A stretch of DNA of 64,000 nt from Tetragonia tetragonoides (GCA_038025085.1 CM076143.1:36416501-36480500), one strand, 5' to 3'; counted from the first letter of the stretch, positions 13,480 through 26,117 are shown. Numbers and translations: made by a program. The notes: generated from the letters alone by a model not told the origin.

Positions 13480-15587
13480 CACTACTACAAAAGGGAGATA
13501 CGAAGTCGCCCATACCACGTCGGTCGTGAAAAAATCGACGTGATATAGTAGGCGGTGGCAAAATTGTGAATATTGTGAAATACTGTAACGTCGGTTTTAC
13601 AAAAACACCGACGTCGTAGAGTGAAATTTAAGAACCACACTTATAACATCGAGTTTTTTGAAAAAACCGACGTGTTAGCTCCTCATCTAATGTCGGTTTT
13701 TTAAGACAAAACCGGTGTGATCTAGAAATTGTTCTATGAAGTCGGTTCAATTAAAAAACTGACGTTATATACTCAAACAAAAAATGCAAAAAATAAACCC
13801 GTGTTCTCTCTGTAACCTCACTCTCACGTTCGTTTCTTCGATCTGCACCTCGCTCCTCTCTCTCTCTCTCTCTCTCTCTCATCAAGGCAACTCCACACCA
13901 CACCTCCAATTACCACTACCAGCTTCACTCCTCTGCATCTCAACCGCCTTCGGTCGCTCGTCCTCCTCCGCATCTCCAGATCTGTACTCTTGCAAAGGAT
14001 AAATACTTCAATCAATAAAGCTCGCTAGAAAAGGCATCACGCATATCCAATATCAATATCGAGTACTTTCCACAATTTCCCCTAATTTCAATTAGATTTA
14101 GGGTTTCAGATTCGCTTTTTTTTTTCACGCGTCTATTTTTCAATTGGGTTAGGGGTTAAGTGAATTGCTTTGTAAATGTAAATATTAATTTACAGTGTTT
14201 CTCGAATTAAATTGAAGTGTTGATGGGTTAATTGGGTCGAGAAATTGAAGCAAGCTAAGGTCGTAGAATGTTCAAGCCATGGAATTCGAAGCAGTCGTAC
14301 TGGGCTAGTTTCTTGCTATTCTACAGAATTTGGGGGCTAGACTCTGACTATTCTACTGATCTGTGAGTTATTTTGGTCATTTGCCAAGTATATAGGCGCC
14401 TGATTGAATCTTGTTTGTCTTCAATTAGAGGTCCTGCTGAGGCTGCTGTTGACGCGGTATGCTCTTGTATAATTCGTGTTAGGAGGCTTATTTAGTGCTC
14501 TCTTCTTGATAGGACTATGGTTGTTTCTGACTTTCTTGAAGTTGGAAGTTCTTTGTGGATCACATGTTGGTGCTTGTGGGCCTGACTGTGTCAGTGTGTA
14601 GCTATCTGCCTATCTTCATGTTTTTATTTGTTTATGACCTATATTTTTCTATCTGATTTGGTTATTTGATGCATTCAATTAAAGCTATTGGAAGCTATTC
14701 ATTTGTTGATGTGAAATGATATGATCAACTTCTGGTTTTTCTTCTTGTTGCATAACTTCTGATTGTTCTTTTTTTTTTGCATAACTTCCGCTCATGTAAG
14801 TAGAGTTACATAGTCTATCTTGGATGATTTAGTAATTTCTTCTATTAAATGAAGTTGACTTCTTTTATTTTATTTTTGGTTCAGAGTCTTCTTTTATTTA
14901 ATGTCTTCACTTATGGATTTTGACAGAGTTGCTCTTATGATTCCGGGTTCATGCAATATTGAAGGAGCTGATACATAAAGCTATTAATGAAACTTCGGTA
15001 AAGTCATGAATTTAGATAATGGGCTTGACAATTGGTTAATGTTGCTTTGGAGCAAACTTTACATACTCATTCACGGTTTACAAGTTGCTGCCTCAGGTGC
15101 ATTAATATGATTTCCCTTTATTTGCGTACTTGCTAAGTGATTTTATGCATAAAAGTTTGTGTGGTGCTTGAATTGTGAGCTTAAACTACGAAGTGCAATA
15201 GCTATCTGTCAGTAAAATATGTCTCTGAATCATATGACATGTGTTGTAGAAGGATTAGAACTCTTGGTAACTTGAAAGTATCTGTTTCTAAATTACTCTC
15301 AGTCTGATTTCTACTTCTACTGCTACTGGTTGCGTATATATATATAGATGCTACTTGTGTATACGTTATAACATTGTTTTCTTATTTTTCGGATGTGTGT
15401 TGTGTGCACATGCTGTCTCGCTTGGGTATTGGCAAGAGTATGCAACCACTCATCTCCAATCTTTCTGTTTTTGTAATTAGAGATAAATGAGTTCCGCAAA
15501 ACTTGTGTGATCCAACTTTCTATTGCCTTAGATGATGGAAATGGTTGTAGCTCTCTGTTGATGTCACGAGTCTAAGAGAATTAGCAG

Positions 15588-15700
15588 GTTTGGAGTTGTG
15601 GTGGTGGCCTGGTGGTAACTGACTTAGTTCAATTGTTCCTTTTCATTTCCATGTCCAAGCAGGTTTGGAGTTGTGGTGGTGGCCTGGTGGTAACTGACTC
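15588..15700. repeat. 76-bp direct duplication inside the CACTA element
   Basis: The phrase GGTTTGGAGTTGTGGTGG with its neighbours appears at about 15588 and again at about 15664. It is part of a generally repetitive interior. Confidence 0.7.
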
Positions 15701-16224
15701 AGTTTTTGCCCAATTTTTTGGTGAATATGATGTTTAGGGCTTATGTCCCCCAATCTGTTTCAGATTTTTTGATGCGGAAAATGATTGGAGATTCATTGGA
15801 TGGCGCTTTGATCCATAAACAGGTGAGTTCTATTACACATAAATAAGCCTGATAGGATGTGGTTGTTACATACTGTTGAGTGTGAGAGTATAATAGTAGC
15901 TTCTATGATAGGATGTATATAAACTTGGGTTATAGTTTATAAGTTGATTGATGGGGCTTACACTGCCTACTAGCTGTGAATAGAAGCTGCAGACTATTTG
16001 GTTGATGGATATCGTAGTTGGTGAGAACTGAGAAAGAATTGGAGGAAAGTAGATGTAGCTCTCATTTGAAATGGTTTTTTTTTTTGTTTTGGTTGCAAGG
16101 TGAGGAAGAGATTGTAGATATCATTGTTTGATCCTAGAAATTTGCGGGTACTTTTTTGCAAGGTGAGGAAGGGATTGTAGACTTCAAAACTAGTGGAAAT
16201 TTTCTCATCTTAGTTATTGTCATT

Positions 16225-17390
16225 TGGCCATTTAGGATGCTGCTTATATGAGATAATGCTCTTAATCATGACATTTTGTTGATCTTTTTTTTTTCCCCTT
16301 TTGCTGATCTACAGGTTTTACATGTTTATCAAAGTTCTCGTGGAAGAAAAACCTTTAGCAAGAAGAAACCTTAGACTAATAAGATAAGATTTTCAATTAT
16401 CAAAAAAAAAAAAAGAGATAAGATTTTCTCCAAAAGTTCATAAATGATTTCCTGTTATGTTTTCTGCTGTTGCTGCTACTGTCTGTTGGTTTTGATGTTG
16501 TTCTTGTCTGCTGTTTTCCATTTTGCTGTGAAGTATCGAATTGTTCTTGTATGTTACTGTCTGCTGCTGGTGTATTGACTGTGTATGTGTTGTTGCTGGT
16601 GTTTTGACTGTCTGTGTTGCTGTTGGTGTATGTGATGCTCCTCCTACTGTTATAAGCAATGTTGCTTCTGTAGTCTATTAGTTGCTTTCACTACATTCTG
16701 CTACTGATCTGGACCATCTGGTTGCTTTGCATATTGTTGTGTTTTCAAAGGCTTGGTTCCCATCTTCAGGTTGTATTGTTTTCTTTGTGGACTGGTGAGT
16801 TTTAAATGTTAAGCCATTTAGGATGCTGCTTATATGAGATAATGCTCTCAGTCATGGCATTTTGTTGTCCTTTTTTTCCCCTTTTGCTGATCTATAGGTT
16901 TTCCATGTTTATCAAAGTTGTTGTGGAAAAAAACCTTTAGCAAGAAGAAATCTTAGACCAATAAGATACGATTTTCTCCAAAGTTAATAAATGGTTTCTT
17001 GTTATGTTTTCTGTTGTTGTTGTCTGCTGTTTTTTATATTATTGCTATCAAGCGTTGAACTGCTGCTGTTTGTTACTGTGTGCTGCTGGTGTGTTGACTA
17101 TGGAACTAGGGTGTTTGATGCTGGTGGTGGTATATGTGATGCTCCTCCTTATCTTGTTGCTGTTGCATTCTGCTACTTATCTTGTTGCTGTTGCATTCTG
17201 TTGTGTTTTCAAGGGCTTGGTTCCCATCTTGAGGTTGTATTATTTTCTTTGGGTGCGACTTGGCTTGCGGATGTAGAAACGCTTCTGCTCTATGAATTAT
17301 ATACCAGTTGGCTTGCGGATGTGGAAACGCTTATGCTCTATAAATTGTATTTTTCTGTTGAAGTGAGAAGGGCTTGAAAAAGTTTGCTTC
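16225..17390. repeat. About 590-bp tandem duplication inside the CACTA element
   Basis: The block beginning CCATTTAGGATGCTGCTTAT occurs near 16229 and again near 16814. Both copies continue through CCCCTTTTGCTGATCTA, TTTAGCAAGAAGAAA and a stretch rich in TGTTGCTG. They have diverged by point changes and small indels. Confidence 0.8.
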
Positions 17391-18084
17391 TTATATTTCT
17401 CAAATTCCTCTTTGGATACTGATGTTATGCTTATGGAAAGAAGGATCAAGGCAGCAAGAGGAACGAGGTTATGAAGGGCTCAAAGCTACCAGCAAGTTTC
17501 TAATGAAGCATAGGTTACAAATGTAAGTGTAATTGTGTCACAGACTCACAACTGATGTATGAGATACCATTGAAAATAAGAAGACAGAATTTGTTTTTGC
17601 CCTATTCTGTGTACTTATAACCACTATTAAATGTCAAGTTTGTTGGTGATTTACTAATAATATTTATTATTAAAACAAAACGTAAATGAGCAGGTTCTTT
17701 AATTTAATTTTTTTTTTTGCAAAAAAACAATACATACAACATCGGTTTTCTAAACAAAACTGATGTTAAACCCCAAACTTTCACTTCGGTTTTATGAAAA
17801 AACCGACTTCGTATCTATGCCTATGACATCACGTTTTCACCAAAATACTAACGTCGTACCCAAGCCTTTCACATCGGTTTTTGGAAAAAAAGGACGTTGT
17901 AGCCTAACCTTTGACATCGCTTTTCTGTAAAACCCCGACGTTGTACCCTACCCTTCCACGTCGGTTAAAAAACCGACGTTATATGGGTACACATACTACA
18001 TCACCCCTCATTTACAGCGGTATAAAAACCGACGTCGTATGCCTTAAAACACCGACGTAGTATCCCATTTTTGTAGTAGTGTTA

Positions 18085-19089
18085 AGAGCACAGAAACCCT
18101 CCCGGAAACAAGAATTTTTCATAAAATGAAATGCCAACGCCATAAGGACACTATCTGTAATCAGCTGACCCGTAGTAAAAACACTCTGATTGAGGGAAAT
18201 AATATTTGGCAAGAAAATTTTCAATCTATTTGCTAGCACCTTAGACACCAACTTATAGATCACATTACACAAACTGATAGGCCAGAAATTTGTTATCATA
18301 TCTGGGTTCTTCTTATTAGGGATTAAAACAATAAAAGTATGGTTCAAACCCGGAGATAACTCACCACCATTTAAAATAGTCAAAACCAAATTTGCCGCAG
18401 AATCACCAACAATATGCCAATATGTTTGGAAAAACAAAAGACACACACCATCGGGACCCGGCGCTTTAAGGGCATGCATTTGACTAAAGGCAATACGAAT
18501 ATCCTCCTTTGTGTATGAACAACGCAGCCCCGCATTCATTTCTGCTGTCACCCAAGCAGACAAGCCCTTGAGGGCTTCACCAACACGTGTTACTCCGAAA
18601 TTTGAGAACAACGAGCCAAAATAGTCGCTTGCCACACGACCAATAGCCTCATCACCGCTACTCACAGCCCCTGAAGTATCCTTGAGATCCTTGATGGTAT
18701 TGTTCTGCTTGCGTGCTGTCGCTTTTCGATGAAAAAAAGCTGAATTTTTATCTCCAAAAATTAAAAAAGCCACAGCACCCTAGAGCGTTGTCTCCAATAC
18801 AGTTCTTCTTCACGTACCAGATTTTCAATATCCCGCAATAATCTCTTCCTCTCCTCTAGCTGGGTCGCAGATAACCCACCCCCTATTCAGTTTCTTCAAT
18901 TTCTTTCGCTTATTGCGAAGGTCACGGAACAGCACTCCGTACTCACCTTAACTTCATGACGACAGTTCAGCAGCACAGAATTCAATTTTCTCTAAAGCAG
19001 TAGGTCCCCAAAGGAACCAAGCTTCCTTGATAATATCCTCACAGCCCACTATTCTCCGTCCACAGTACATAAAAATTGACCATTCTGCT
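18085..19089 (-). pseudogene. LINE ORF2, N-terminal part of RT, decayed
   Basis: On the minus strand this carries the pre-RT motif GDKNSAFFHRKA (about 18740), the finger motif APGPDG (about 18450), an FRPIS-like FWPISLCNVIYK (about 18280) and NQSVFTTGQLITDSV. The frame runs into the CACTA insertion at 18084 and resumes at 13479 with LDMAKAYDR. Upstream, 18790-19080 encodes an EDIIKEAW-like post-endonuclease stretch with breaks. Confidence 0.85.
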
Positions 19090-19099
19090 AATCATTCTT

Positions 19100-20750
19100 A
19101 GAACGGTTTGTTCATAAAAATTGATTTTTAGAAATATAATTCTTTTTTTTGTAAATAATTATGTACCACTTTTTACATTGTACAATGCATGGCATCTTCA
19201 ATTACCACATATCTTTGTTAGAATTCTATTACATATCGTTGATAGGTATAGAAACTACTCGTAGTTGGTTCGATTATTTATATGTTTTATTTTAAATATA
19301 TTTAGGTCAAAATCTCAAATGTTTGGATTTTCAGTGTCTCCTTCTGTGGTTTTGACTTTGTGGATATCATATTTTTTTAGTGTCATTCCTTGTTACTACG
19401 TCTTCGCACTAACCATAGTTCTCATCCTCTAATTCCTACAGGGCACAAACCCACTTGTAAGTTATATTATAACTCAACCATTATCCTCGCAACGGTTAAA
19501 GTCACCGCAATTAACCACCCAAACACAACTACCATGACAAAAGCTTTTGGACTTAGACGATCAAAATAACAACCTAATCTCTAGAGTTAGGATCTCGGAA
19601 ACTAATTCGTTAGACATTGAAAAAAGGTCATAATTTCATTATGTTTAAAATATGATATGCAAGAACAACAATGAGGGTATTCACTTAATTTGAGGAATGG
19701 GCAGGTTGCACACGAGTCACAGACTTACTGATGAATATCAATCTTGTGGAGTGTGGTGGTTTGGATAGTTGACAAAGATTGAGAATGCAATGAACTTTAC
19801 CCTGTGTGAGATTTGTGCATGGGAGACAACATATGTGAAGGGTGCCAAAGATGAAAGGGGTGGCGCTTCTACTTTTGGTGACGGTTTGTACAAGTACAAA
19901 TTGCAATGGCGGTAATATTAGTGAGAGGGATTAGTAACAAATGGTAATGAGTGGGCAGTGGAAATGAAAGTTTTCACTAAAACTAACATGAAAAAAATAA
20001 TAATTAAGCTTTTATATAATCAACCAAACAAGTGATTGTGTACGACTTTATAAAAATTAAATCAGAATTGTTTTATTTTTTATTCAAATTTTTTTTTTGA
20101 TTGGAGCCCTCAAGGACCAGTGCCGTATCTAGGAATGCAATATTGTGGTGGCACAAATAAAAATTCAGAAAATATATTATCTAGAATGAAATTCGATATT
20201 ATAGGGTGTTAGTATAAAAATTGCAACCGGGTTTTTAATTTATTTATATGAACAACTAGCTTTTTTTTAAGAAGAAGATATAAAAAATATTTGGAGGAAA
20301 AAGGAAACTACAATTGTCTTTTTATGATGATTTGCCCTCCATTTGTTCACTTATATTCAATGTTTAACTATTGAATTAAATATTTATCTTTTATTCACAT
20401 TTCACCTTCAAACTAAACCAAGTCACAATTAAAATTTGCACCAATTGCAATCTTACTCTAACCAACAATATATCTATCTAATGACATTTCCAAATAATCT
20501 GATCCCAATAGAAAAAGCCCTCTTAAAGTGCATACATTGTACCCTCCATTATGTTTTCTTTTCTTCTTCTTCTTCTTCTTCCATTGCTCTCATGTGGTAT
20601 TTTGCAACACCTAATAAGTGTAATATGTAGCTAATTATCATACAATACAATCGAAACAAACATCTATAGTGTTAGTGTTACACATTCCAAATTCTGCAAT
20701 GAAGAAAGCAATGAGTTCAATTTCCAAACATGATCACAAAACATAAAATT
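19100..20750. other. AT-rich intergenic DNA without recognisable genes
   Basis: I see no supported gene. Around 20115 the sequence CAGTGCCGTATCTAGG resembles one end of a hAT-type element, but no partner end was found. (TTC)n lies at about 20560-20580. Confidence 0.5.
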
Positions 20751-20904
20751 CATCAATTAACTATTTTCCAGATGGGGTGAGCTTGAATCTTCACTATTTT
20801 CTGAATTGAGAGGAGAAGTTGAGAGGAGCAGTAGAGAGATAGAGGAGAGTGGAGAGAGGAGAGAGTTCTGACTTCTGAGTGAGTTCTGACTTAAACCTGG
20901 TTGT

Positions 20905-22405
20905 TTATCCTTCAAAGTATTAATCACTCCCAAATTATCATTCTCCAAGACTATCTTCCGCAGACCATAAGTGTAAGCAAGTTGTAGACCGAAATAGATG
21001 GCCTTAGTTTCAGCGATCTTAATGTCCCATCCTTCATCAAATTGCATGGTGGCACACATAATTACTTTCCCTATAGCATCCCGAATGACAATGCCCAACC
21101 CTGTTCCGTGATCATCAAGTCTTCTTGCATCAACATTCACTTTCACCAACATTACTACAAAAATAATAGGGTTTAACGACCGATAATATTGGTCGCAAAA
21201 CATGCAAAATTGGTTGCTATTAGCCATTAGCGATCGGATCCCATCAGTCATTTAAAAAGCTCGACGCTAAATAATAAATGGTCGCTAAATCGGTCGGTGA
21301 ATTTTTGCGACCGAATTGATCGGTCGCTGATCGTTAATTATCTTAAATAAAAATCCAGATTAGCAGCCAAAATATTAGCTGCTAATATGGAATTCCACAA
21401 TAATAACTACTTACGTTTCTACAGCAACCCAGGCTAAACTTATCCTCTCCCGGTTTCTTTTCAACAACGAAAAGTGCCAATACTTTGTATTCATTTTCAA
21501 AAACCCAAAAATGATAAAGCTAACACAAAGAATTGCATAAAAATGACAAATGAAAGTTATAAAAGAGAGAGAGAGAGAGAGAGAAGATGAACTTAACTTA
21601 ATTGTTAGACGAAATTGTACATTGCTAGTTAGAACTAAAAAAGATCATAGAAGTAAAAACTTAACTCTTTACATACTCACAATCCCTAACAAATGAACTA
21701 ATTAAGTTCAGTAAACCGTAGATCTAGAATTTCCTACCAAAAAAAAAAAACAAATCCCTAGACCGGCACCTTGTCAAAGTCGCCGCCCAGATCTTGATTT
21801 TCATTTTCGCCGCCGATCTTGATCTTCATATCAATTCACCGCCTAGATCTTGATTCTTCACTTGAAAGGACAAATAAGAGGGAGAGAGGGATGAACACGT
21901 GGATGAGTGGTCTTGGGTTGGTTTGAGGACATACTAAGGAAATTGAAGGAAATTTAGAGAAAAAGGTTAAGGAGATAGCCTGAGAGAGAGGAGACGGGAT
22001 AAGGAACTGGGAGGATAGTCAGTTAGAGTCTTAGAGAGAAGGGTTAAGGAGAGGAGAGAGGAGAGAGGAGAGAGGAGAGAGGAGAGAGGAGTAAGAGGGT
22101 GAAGGGAGCGGATGGGGTTTGGGCTTCAGTAAAGCCTTTTATAGTTAGGTCACTAAATGGGTTGAATAAAGGGGAAATTGGTAACAAGTCTCCAGCATTC
22201 TCCCATGTTTTTCATTTTCTAGCCAACTACCGACCGAATGCTTGTCTAGTCGCCATTTTCGATGGCAATAAGCCCATTATTTTGTAAGGAAATCATCACT
22301 TGATGGCTTCCATTTCCAACCACCTTCATTTTTCCCTTCTCCAAGTTTCTTTTCTAAATCCGTAAGAACATTATCAGCATATGCCAATATGCGTTCAGGC
22401 TTTCA
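20905..22405 (-). pseudogene. LINE RNase H relic, split by a CACTA-like element
   Basis: On the minus strand, 22405-22290 encodes a linker ending WKWKPSSDD. 21149-20905 resumes with VKVNVDARRLDDHGTGLG, then IAETKAIYFGLQLAYTYGL and ENDNLGVINTL. These are the D, E and D residues of a retrotransposon RNase H. The two parts join across 21150-22289. Only the 3' domain of the LINE survives. Confidence 0.75.
21150..22289. mobile_element. Small CACTA-like non-autonomous element, 1.1 kb
   Basis: The left end CATTACTACAAAAATAATAG resembles the ends of the element at 13480. The right end, reverse complemented, is CCTTACAAAATAATGGGC. Near the left end the motif GGTCGCTAA/GCGACCG recurs as subterminal repeats, and GGCGAC recurs near the right end. 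It interrupts an RNase H reading frame. Flanks CAA and AAA/GAA are only a weak 3-bp duplication. GA-rich tracts lie at 21560-21585 and 22035-22090. Confidence 0.6.
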
Positions 22406-22491
22406 TTCTTCCCCTTAAAAAATAACTAACTCACTAGTAGTTGAATAAAATGACACCTTATATAAGGTCTGTCATACTCGACATGTGCAAA

Positions 22492-23511
22492 TGAAATGAT
22501 TCATGAGCATATAAGCTGGGTGAGAGATGACAGAGAGAACGAAGAGATAGAAAGAGGAAAAAAAGCCACCCAAGCCACAAGATTTTTTCATCACCCAGAA
22601 ATCAAAATCCCTCCTTTACCCAGCTCAATCTAGCTACAAACATGAAATCTTTATTAGCTATTGTCTCTTAAATTGCCTCGAGCTCCAAGCCAAGCCCGTC
22701 CAGTTTGGGTTACATCCAGTTATTGCGGATTTTAGGGCGATGTTGTCGAATGCTAAATCTCAAATCAAGTTGTCTTATGATGAATATTTTGGTAATCTCT
22801 ATTCCCCTACCTGGTCTCGATGGTTTAATAGTTGGGAAGAATTTTCTTTAGATAATTTTAGCCCTTCTCCTTTCAGATCTACAAATTTATGCTTTAACCC
22901 CAATTTCCCGATTAAGGCTTTGGTCCCAGAAATTCCTCTCCTTTTTCCTCTTGGGTTCCTCAAACTTCTTCTATGTCGTTGTCCTATGGCTCCATGTGAT
23001 TTCAGAGTTGTGTGGCCCTGCTTTGTTGTTACTTGGTTTCTTTGGTTGGCTGATTTGCCAAATCTCTGATCTAGGGAGCTGTGGTTTATGGGTCGATGTG
23101 GCTGCTTCCCCCTTTTTTGGGGAGAGTGGTCTGTGCACTATCCCACCAACTGTGTGGGCTCATGCCAGGTTCCTCTTTGTTTATTGTTTGAAGCTAGTAC
23201 TTAAGTGCTATGGACAGTTAATGCTTGCACTGTCCATGCTGCTAAGGTGATGCTGAATCTACTACAATCCCGTCGCTCCCTCTCTTCTGGGACATATAGC
23301 CTAGAGCTTTTAGCTATTCAGTATGTTTGCTTCTCTAGATGGTCACATCCTTGCCTGGTAAGAATGTTTTATCACATGGTTTTTCCTTGATTGTCAAGCC
23401 CTTTGGACGTCTATTTAAGACTGAAGCTATGTAGGTTAATTCTTGCACCTCTTCGCTCTCTCTCTTTTACTATATTTCAGTCTCTTGGCTTGTCTATTTT
23501 TCTCTCAGTTA
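22492..23511 (+). other. 5' leader of LINE A
   Basis: About 1 kb between the upstream target-site duplication and the ORF1 start. Internal Pol II promoters sit here in L1 elements. It begins with purine-rich sequence (AGAGAACGAAGAGATAGA) and has CT-rich stretches before the ATG. Short ORFs within it show no family resemblance. Confidence 0.5.
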
Positions 23512-23534
23512 ATGGCTTCAAAAAGTTTTAGAAC
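23512..23534 (+). pseudogene. LINE A ORF1, first eight codons
   Basis: ATG at 23512-23514 encodes MASKSFR before the hAT insertion. The frame resumes at 35510 after the second copy of TTTAGAAC, so this short piece is the true N-terminus of the ORF1 at 35510-37205. Confidence 0.8.
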
Positions 23535-24734
23535 CAGGGGCGGAGTTAAGGGGGGACCCGTGGTCCCCCTGGCCCCAAAAAAAATTGAGTTGTTTTTCAT
23601 CCGGGCTTTGCATAACAATATGAAAAAGGATTAATTAAAAGGGGCCCACTAAAACACAAAGGCAGCACAAGAAACTTCAATCCCATACAAACAACTAAAA
23701 GCTTGTGGAAAGTGATTATTTTAGTCAAACTTTATGGTTTGAGTTTTCAAGACTTTTCTTTTCCTATTCCTTTTCCTATCACACGTCCAATCTCCATCTC
23801 AAACCATTAAAAAAAAATCACCACTTGCCTCTTTCTTTGCTGTCACAATTCACAAAGCAGACATTACTCACCCACACACAAAACGAAGCGGTCCAACTGC
23901 TTGGTAGTTCATAGGTACTGCAACTACACAGTAGATTTTAAATTGAGATCAGGTATTCTTTTCACTTTAGTAATTTGTAGATTGTAATTCTGTCAATACG
24001 TTATTGAATTGATTTTGTTGTTTGTGTTACTGTTAACTAATTATGAATTAACACAACAAGAAAAAGAGGTTTGGGTGGTTTATTTCGTCGCACAATCTCA
24101 AAAAATCGTCACCTAAACTTTGGGCGACCAAAATAAATCCGTCACAGGTCGGTCGCCCATGGTTTGGGCGACGAAATGAAAAGTCGTCATCCAAAGTCCA
24201 TAGTTTGGGCGAGGAAAATTGAAAACGTGGCCCAAGAGTGAATAGTTTGGGCGAGGAAATTGAGTTTCGTGGCCCAAAACGGAATAATTTAGGCGGCCAA
24301 ACATTGTATTATTCCTCGCCCTTTTGTGGACATTTAGAGCGACCAATATAGAGATTTCCTCACCCAAGATTAATAATTTGGTCAGTACAGCCCATATAAT
24401 TTGGTCGCCCAATATACAATCAGTTCTATTTTTGCTGGGTCACAAGTAATTTGGGACTGTATTTGTAGGAGAGTTGCAAAAAGAAAAAAGAAAAAAAAAA
24501 CTGAGAAGAAAATGGGACTTAGAAGCTGCTGAAACCACTCTTATATTCATATTATTTGCCATAATACACATACATAAATGTCCAAACAAAATAAAGCTCA
24601 AAATAGCACTTCAACATGGACCAAAAGTAATTTGGCATCGCAGCACATCGCGCATCACAGCTTTCTCTCTCCAAAAAAATGCTCTCGTCTCTCTCCTCTA
24701 CACCGCTCGGCCATTGACGCAGCTGTGAGTTTCG

Positions 24735-26117
24735 ATGGGGAAGAAAGACAAGACAAAAAGAGGGACAGAAAAGCACGATGTCAATGGGGAAAATTCAGTA
24801 CCACCGAGTCCTACAAAAACTGGGAAACACAGGCAAAGCCCAAGCACGAATCGAGACAACCTAGATCGGGTTGTGCGCAACCTTACTGAGGAATTGGAAG
24901 CACCGGAGGTCATGACTCCTGAAGTACAACCAGAAACAGTTCAACAAATGGAGCTAGCTAGAGAGAAGATCAACACTTGGCTCTCGAAGATGAAGGATAA
25001 GGCAAGAACTCACTTCTCGTCTGAAGATGAGGAAGAGGTCCCAGAACAAGCAAAACAACAAGGAACTACAACTGCAGGTAATACCTCAGCTTGGGAAAAA
25101 TTTGACATCTCCAAACTGAAAAATGCGGGATTTAAATTAGATTTTATTGCTCCTAAAATGCATGAGGGAAAACCTGTGGGGGAAATTAGCTTCAAGGACA
25201 TTGAGTCTGAAATTAATTATTGGAATCAAGCAATTGTTTGCTATGTTATGGGGTCAAGACCACCAATTAATGTGCTAAGTGGATTTCTTAGAAGAATCTG
25301 GGCAAAACGAGGGATGAACAAAATTGCCATGATGAAAAATGGGTTGATTCTGGTTCGGTTTGACTCCCTAGAGCAGAGGGATGCTGTACTACAGGAGGGG
25401 GTCTATCACTTTGACAATAAACCCATGATTGTAAGACCTTGGTCTGAAAATGTAGATTATGCGCAAGAGGAATTAACCTCGGTGCCAATTTGGGTAAAAT
25501 TCCCGTACTGGAACGCAATGGGATTGAGCAAGATAGCAAGCCTTGTAGGAAGACCAATGGTGGCAGATAGAAACACAGAACTTAAAATTGGAATTCAATA
25601 TGCCAGGGTGATGATTGAAGTTGAAATTGGAGCTGTTTACCCTAACAAGGTTCACTACAAGAATGAGCAGGGCAATGTTGTGGAACAGGAAGTGGAATAT
25701 GATTGGAAGCCTATTTTATGCAGCCACTGCAAACAATATGGGCACAGTGAGACAGAATGCAGAAGGAAAGCTGCTGCAGTGCCTGTGATCCAAGCAGTAC
25801 CTGCACAGAACCCACCAGGGCCACAAGAAAACCCCAGGAAACAGCAATGGCAGAATGCTGGGAGGGGGAGAGGAAGAATGGGTATTGCAGGGAGAGGAGC
25901 AAGAGCTGGGAGGGGATATTACAGACAAATACAGCAACAGCAAAATGATAATCCACCGACAAACAATCCTTTTGCAGCACTGCAGAATGAAGAAGAAGCA
26001 CAAGAAGAGCAACTGTCACAAAAAGAAACTACAGAACCTGACATACAAAAGGAGCTGCTCACAGGTATGGTTCCAGGAAATGGTAAGGCTCCTATCTTGA
26101 CTGTTAGTCATGGATAG
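24735..26117 (+). CDS. LINE B ORF1: DUF4283/zinc-knuckle RNA-binding protein, intact
   Basis: 460-residue protein of the plant L1 ORF1 type, thought to bind element RNA and form the ribonucleoprotein used for retrotransposition. A Lys-rich polar N-terminus (1-150) is followed by a DUF4283 domain (about 150-270, with a WNQAIVCYVMG-like start and MIVRPW at its end). A CCHC zinc knuckle CSHCKQYGHSETEC follows at about 328-342. After it comes an Arg/Gly-rich then Gln-rich tail (GRGRGRMGIAGRG). The frame is open throughout. The stop overlaps the ORF2 start by eight bases (ATGGATAG), suggesting coupled termination and reinitiation. The start is the first ATG after the 5' end. Confidence 0.9.
   Translation: MGKKDKTKRGTEKHDVNGENSVPPSPTKTGKHRQSPSTNRDNLDRVVRNLTEELEAPEVMTPEVQPETVQQMELAREKINTWLSKMKDKARTHFSSEDEEEVPEQAKQQGTTTAGNTSAWEKFDISKLKNAGFKLDFIAPKMHEGKPVGEISFKDIESEINYWNQAIVCYVMGSRPPINVLSGFLRRIWAKRGMNKIAMMKNGLILVRFDSLEQRDAVLQEGVYHFDNKPMIVRPWSENVDYAQEELTSVPIWVKFPYWNAMGLSKIASLVGRPMVADRNTELKIGIQYARVMIEVEIGAVYPNKVHYKNEQGNVVEQEVEYDWKPILCSHCKQYGHSETECRRKAAAVPVIQAVPAQNPPGPQENPRKQQWQNAGRGRGRMGIAGRGARAGRGYYRQIQQQQNDNPPTNNPFAALQNEEEAQEEQLSQKETTEPDIQKELLTGMVPGNGKAPILTVSHG

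Larger units (their letters stand above)
13480..18081. mobile_element. Non-autonomous CACTA (En/Spm-type) transposon, 4.6 kb
   Basis: Starts CACTACTACAAAAG and ends TTTTTGTAGTAGTG, flanked on both sides by the 3-bp duplication TTA (13477-13479 and 18082-18084), as expected for CACTA elements. Both subterminal regions (about 13500-13770 and 17735-18060) are packed with direct and inverted copies of ACGTCGGTTTT, the kind of motif bound by CACTA transposases. No transposase is present. The interior (13.78-17.45 kb) is non-coding, with a CT run at 13857-13880 and gene-leader-like sequence, and may be captured host DNA. Removing it with one TTA rejoins the LINE RT frame. Confidence 0.92.
11077..19089 (-). 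mobile_element. 5'-truncated L1-type LINE, split by a CACTA element
   Basis: The element reads on the minus strand. Its poly(A) tail is the T-run at 11084-11104, and coding similarity runs from 18.9-19.08 kb back to 11.2 kb, interrupted at 13480-18081. AATCATTCTT at 11067-11076 and again at 19090-19099 is a plausible 10-bp target-site duplication. No endonuclease or ORF1 is present, so the 5' end is truncated just after the endonuclease region. Stops and frameshifts show it is dead. Confidence 0.8.

Noticed and set aside
16991..17377. 128-residue hydrophobic plus-strand open frame in the CACTA interior.
   Set aside because: It is low complexity (Val/Cys/Leu from TGTTGTTG repeats), overlaps the second copy of a tandem duplication whose first copy is not open, and matches no family I know.
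20115..20160. CAGTGCCGTATCTAGG as the end of a second hAT-type element.
   Set aside because: No matching inverted end or 8-bp duplication was found in the window.
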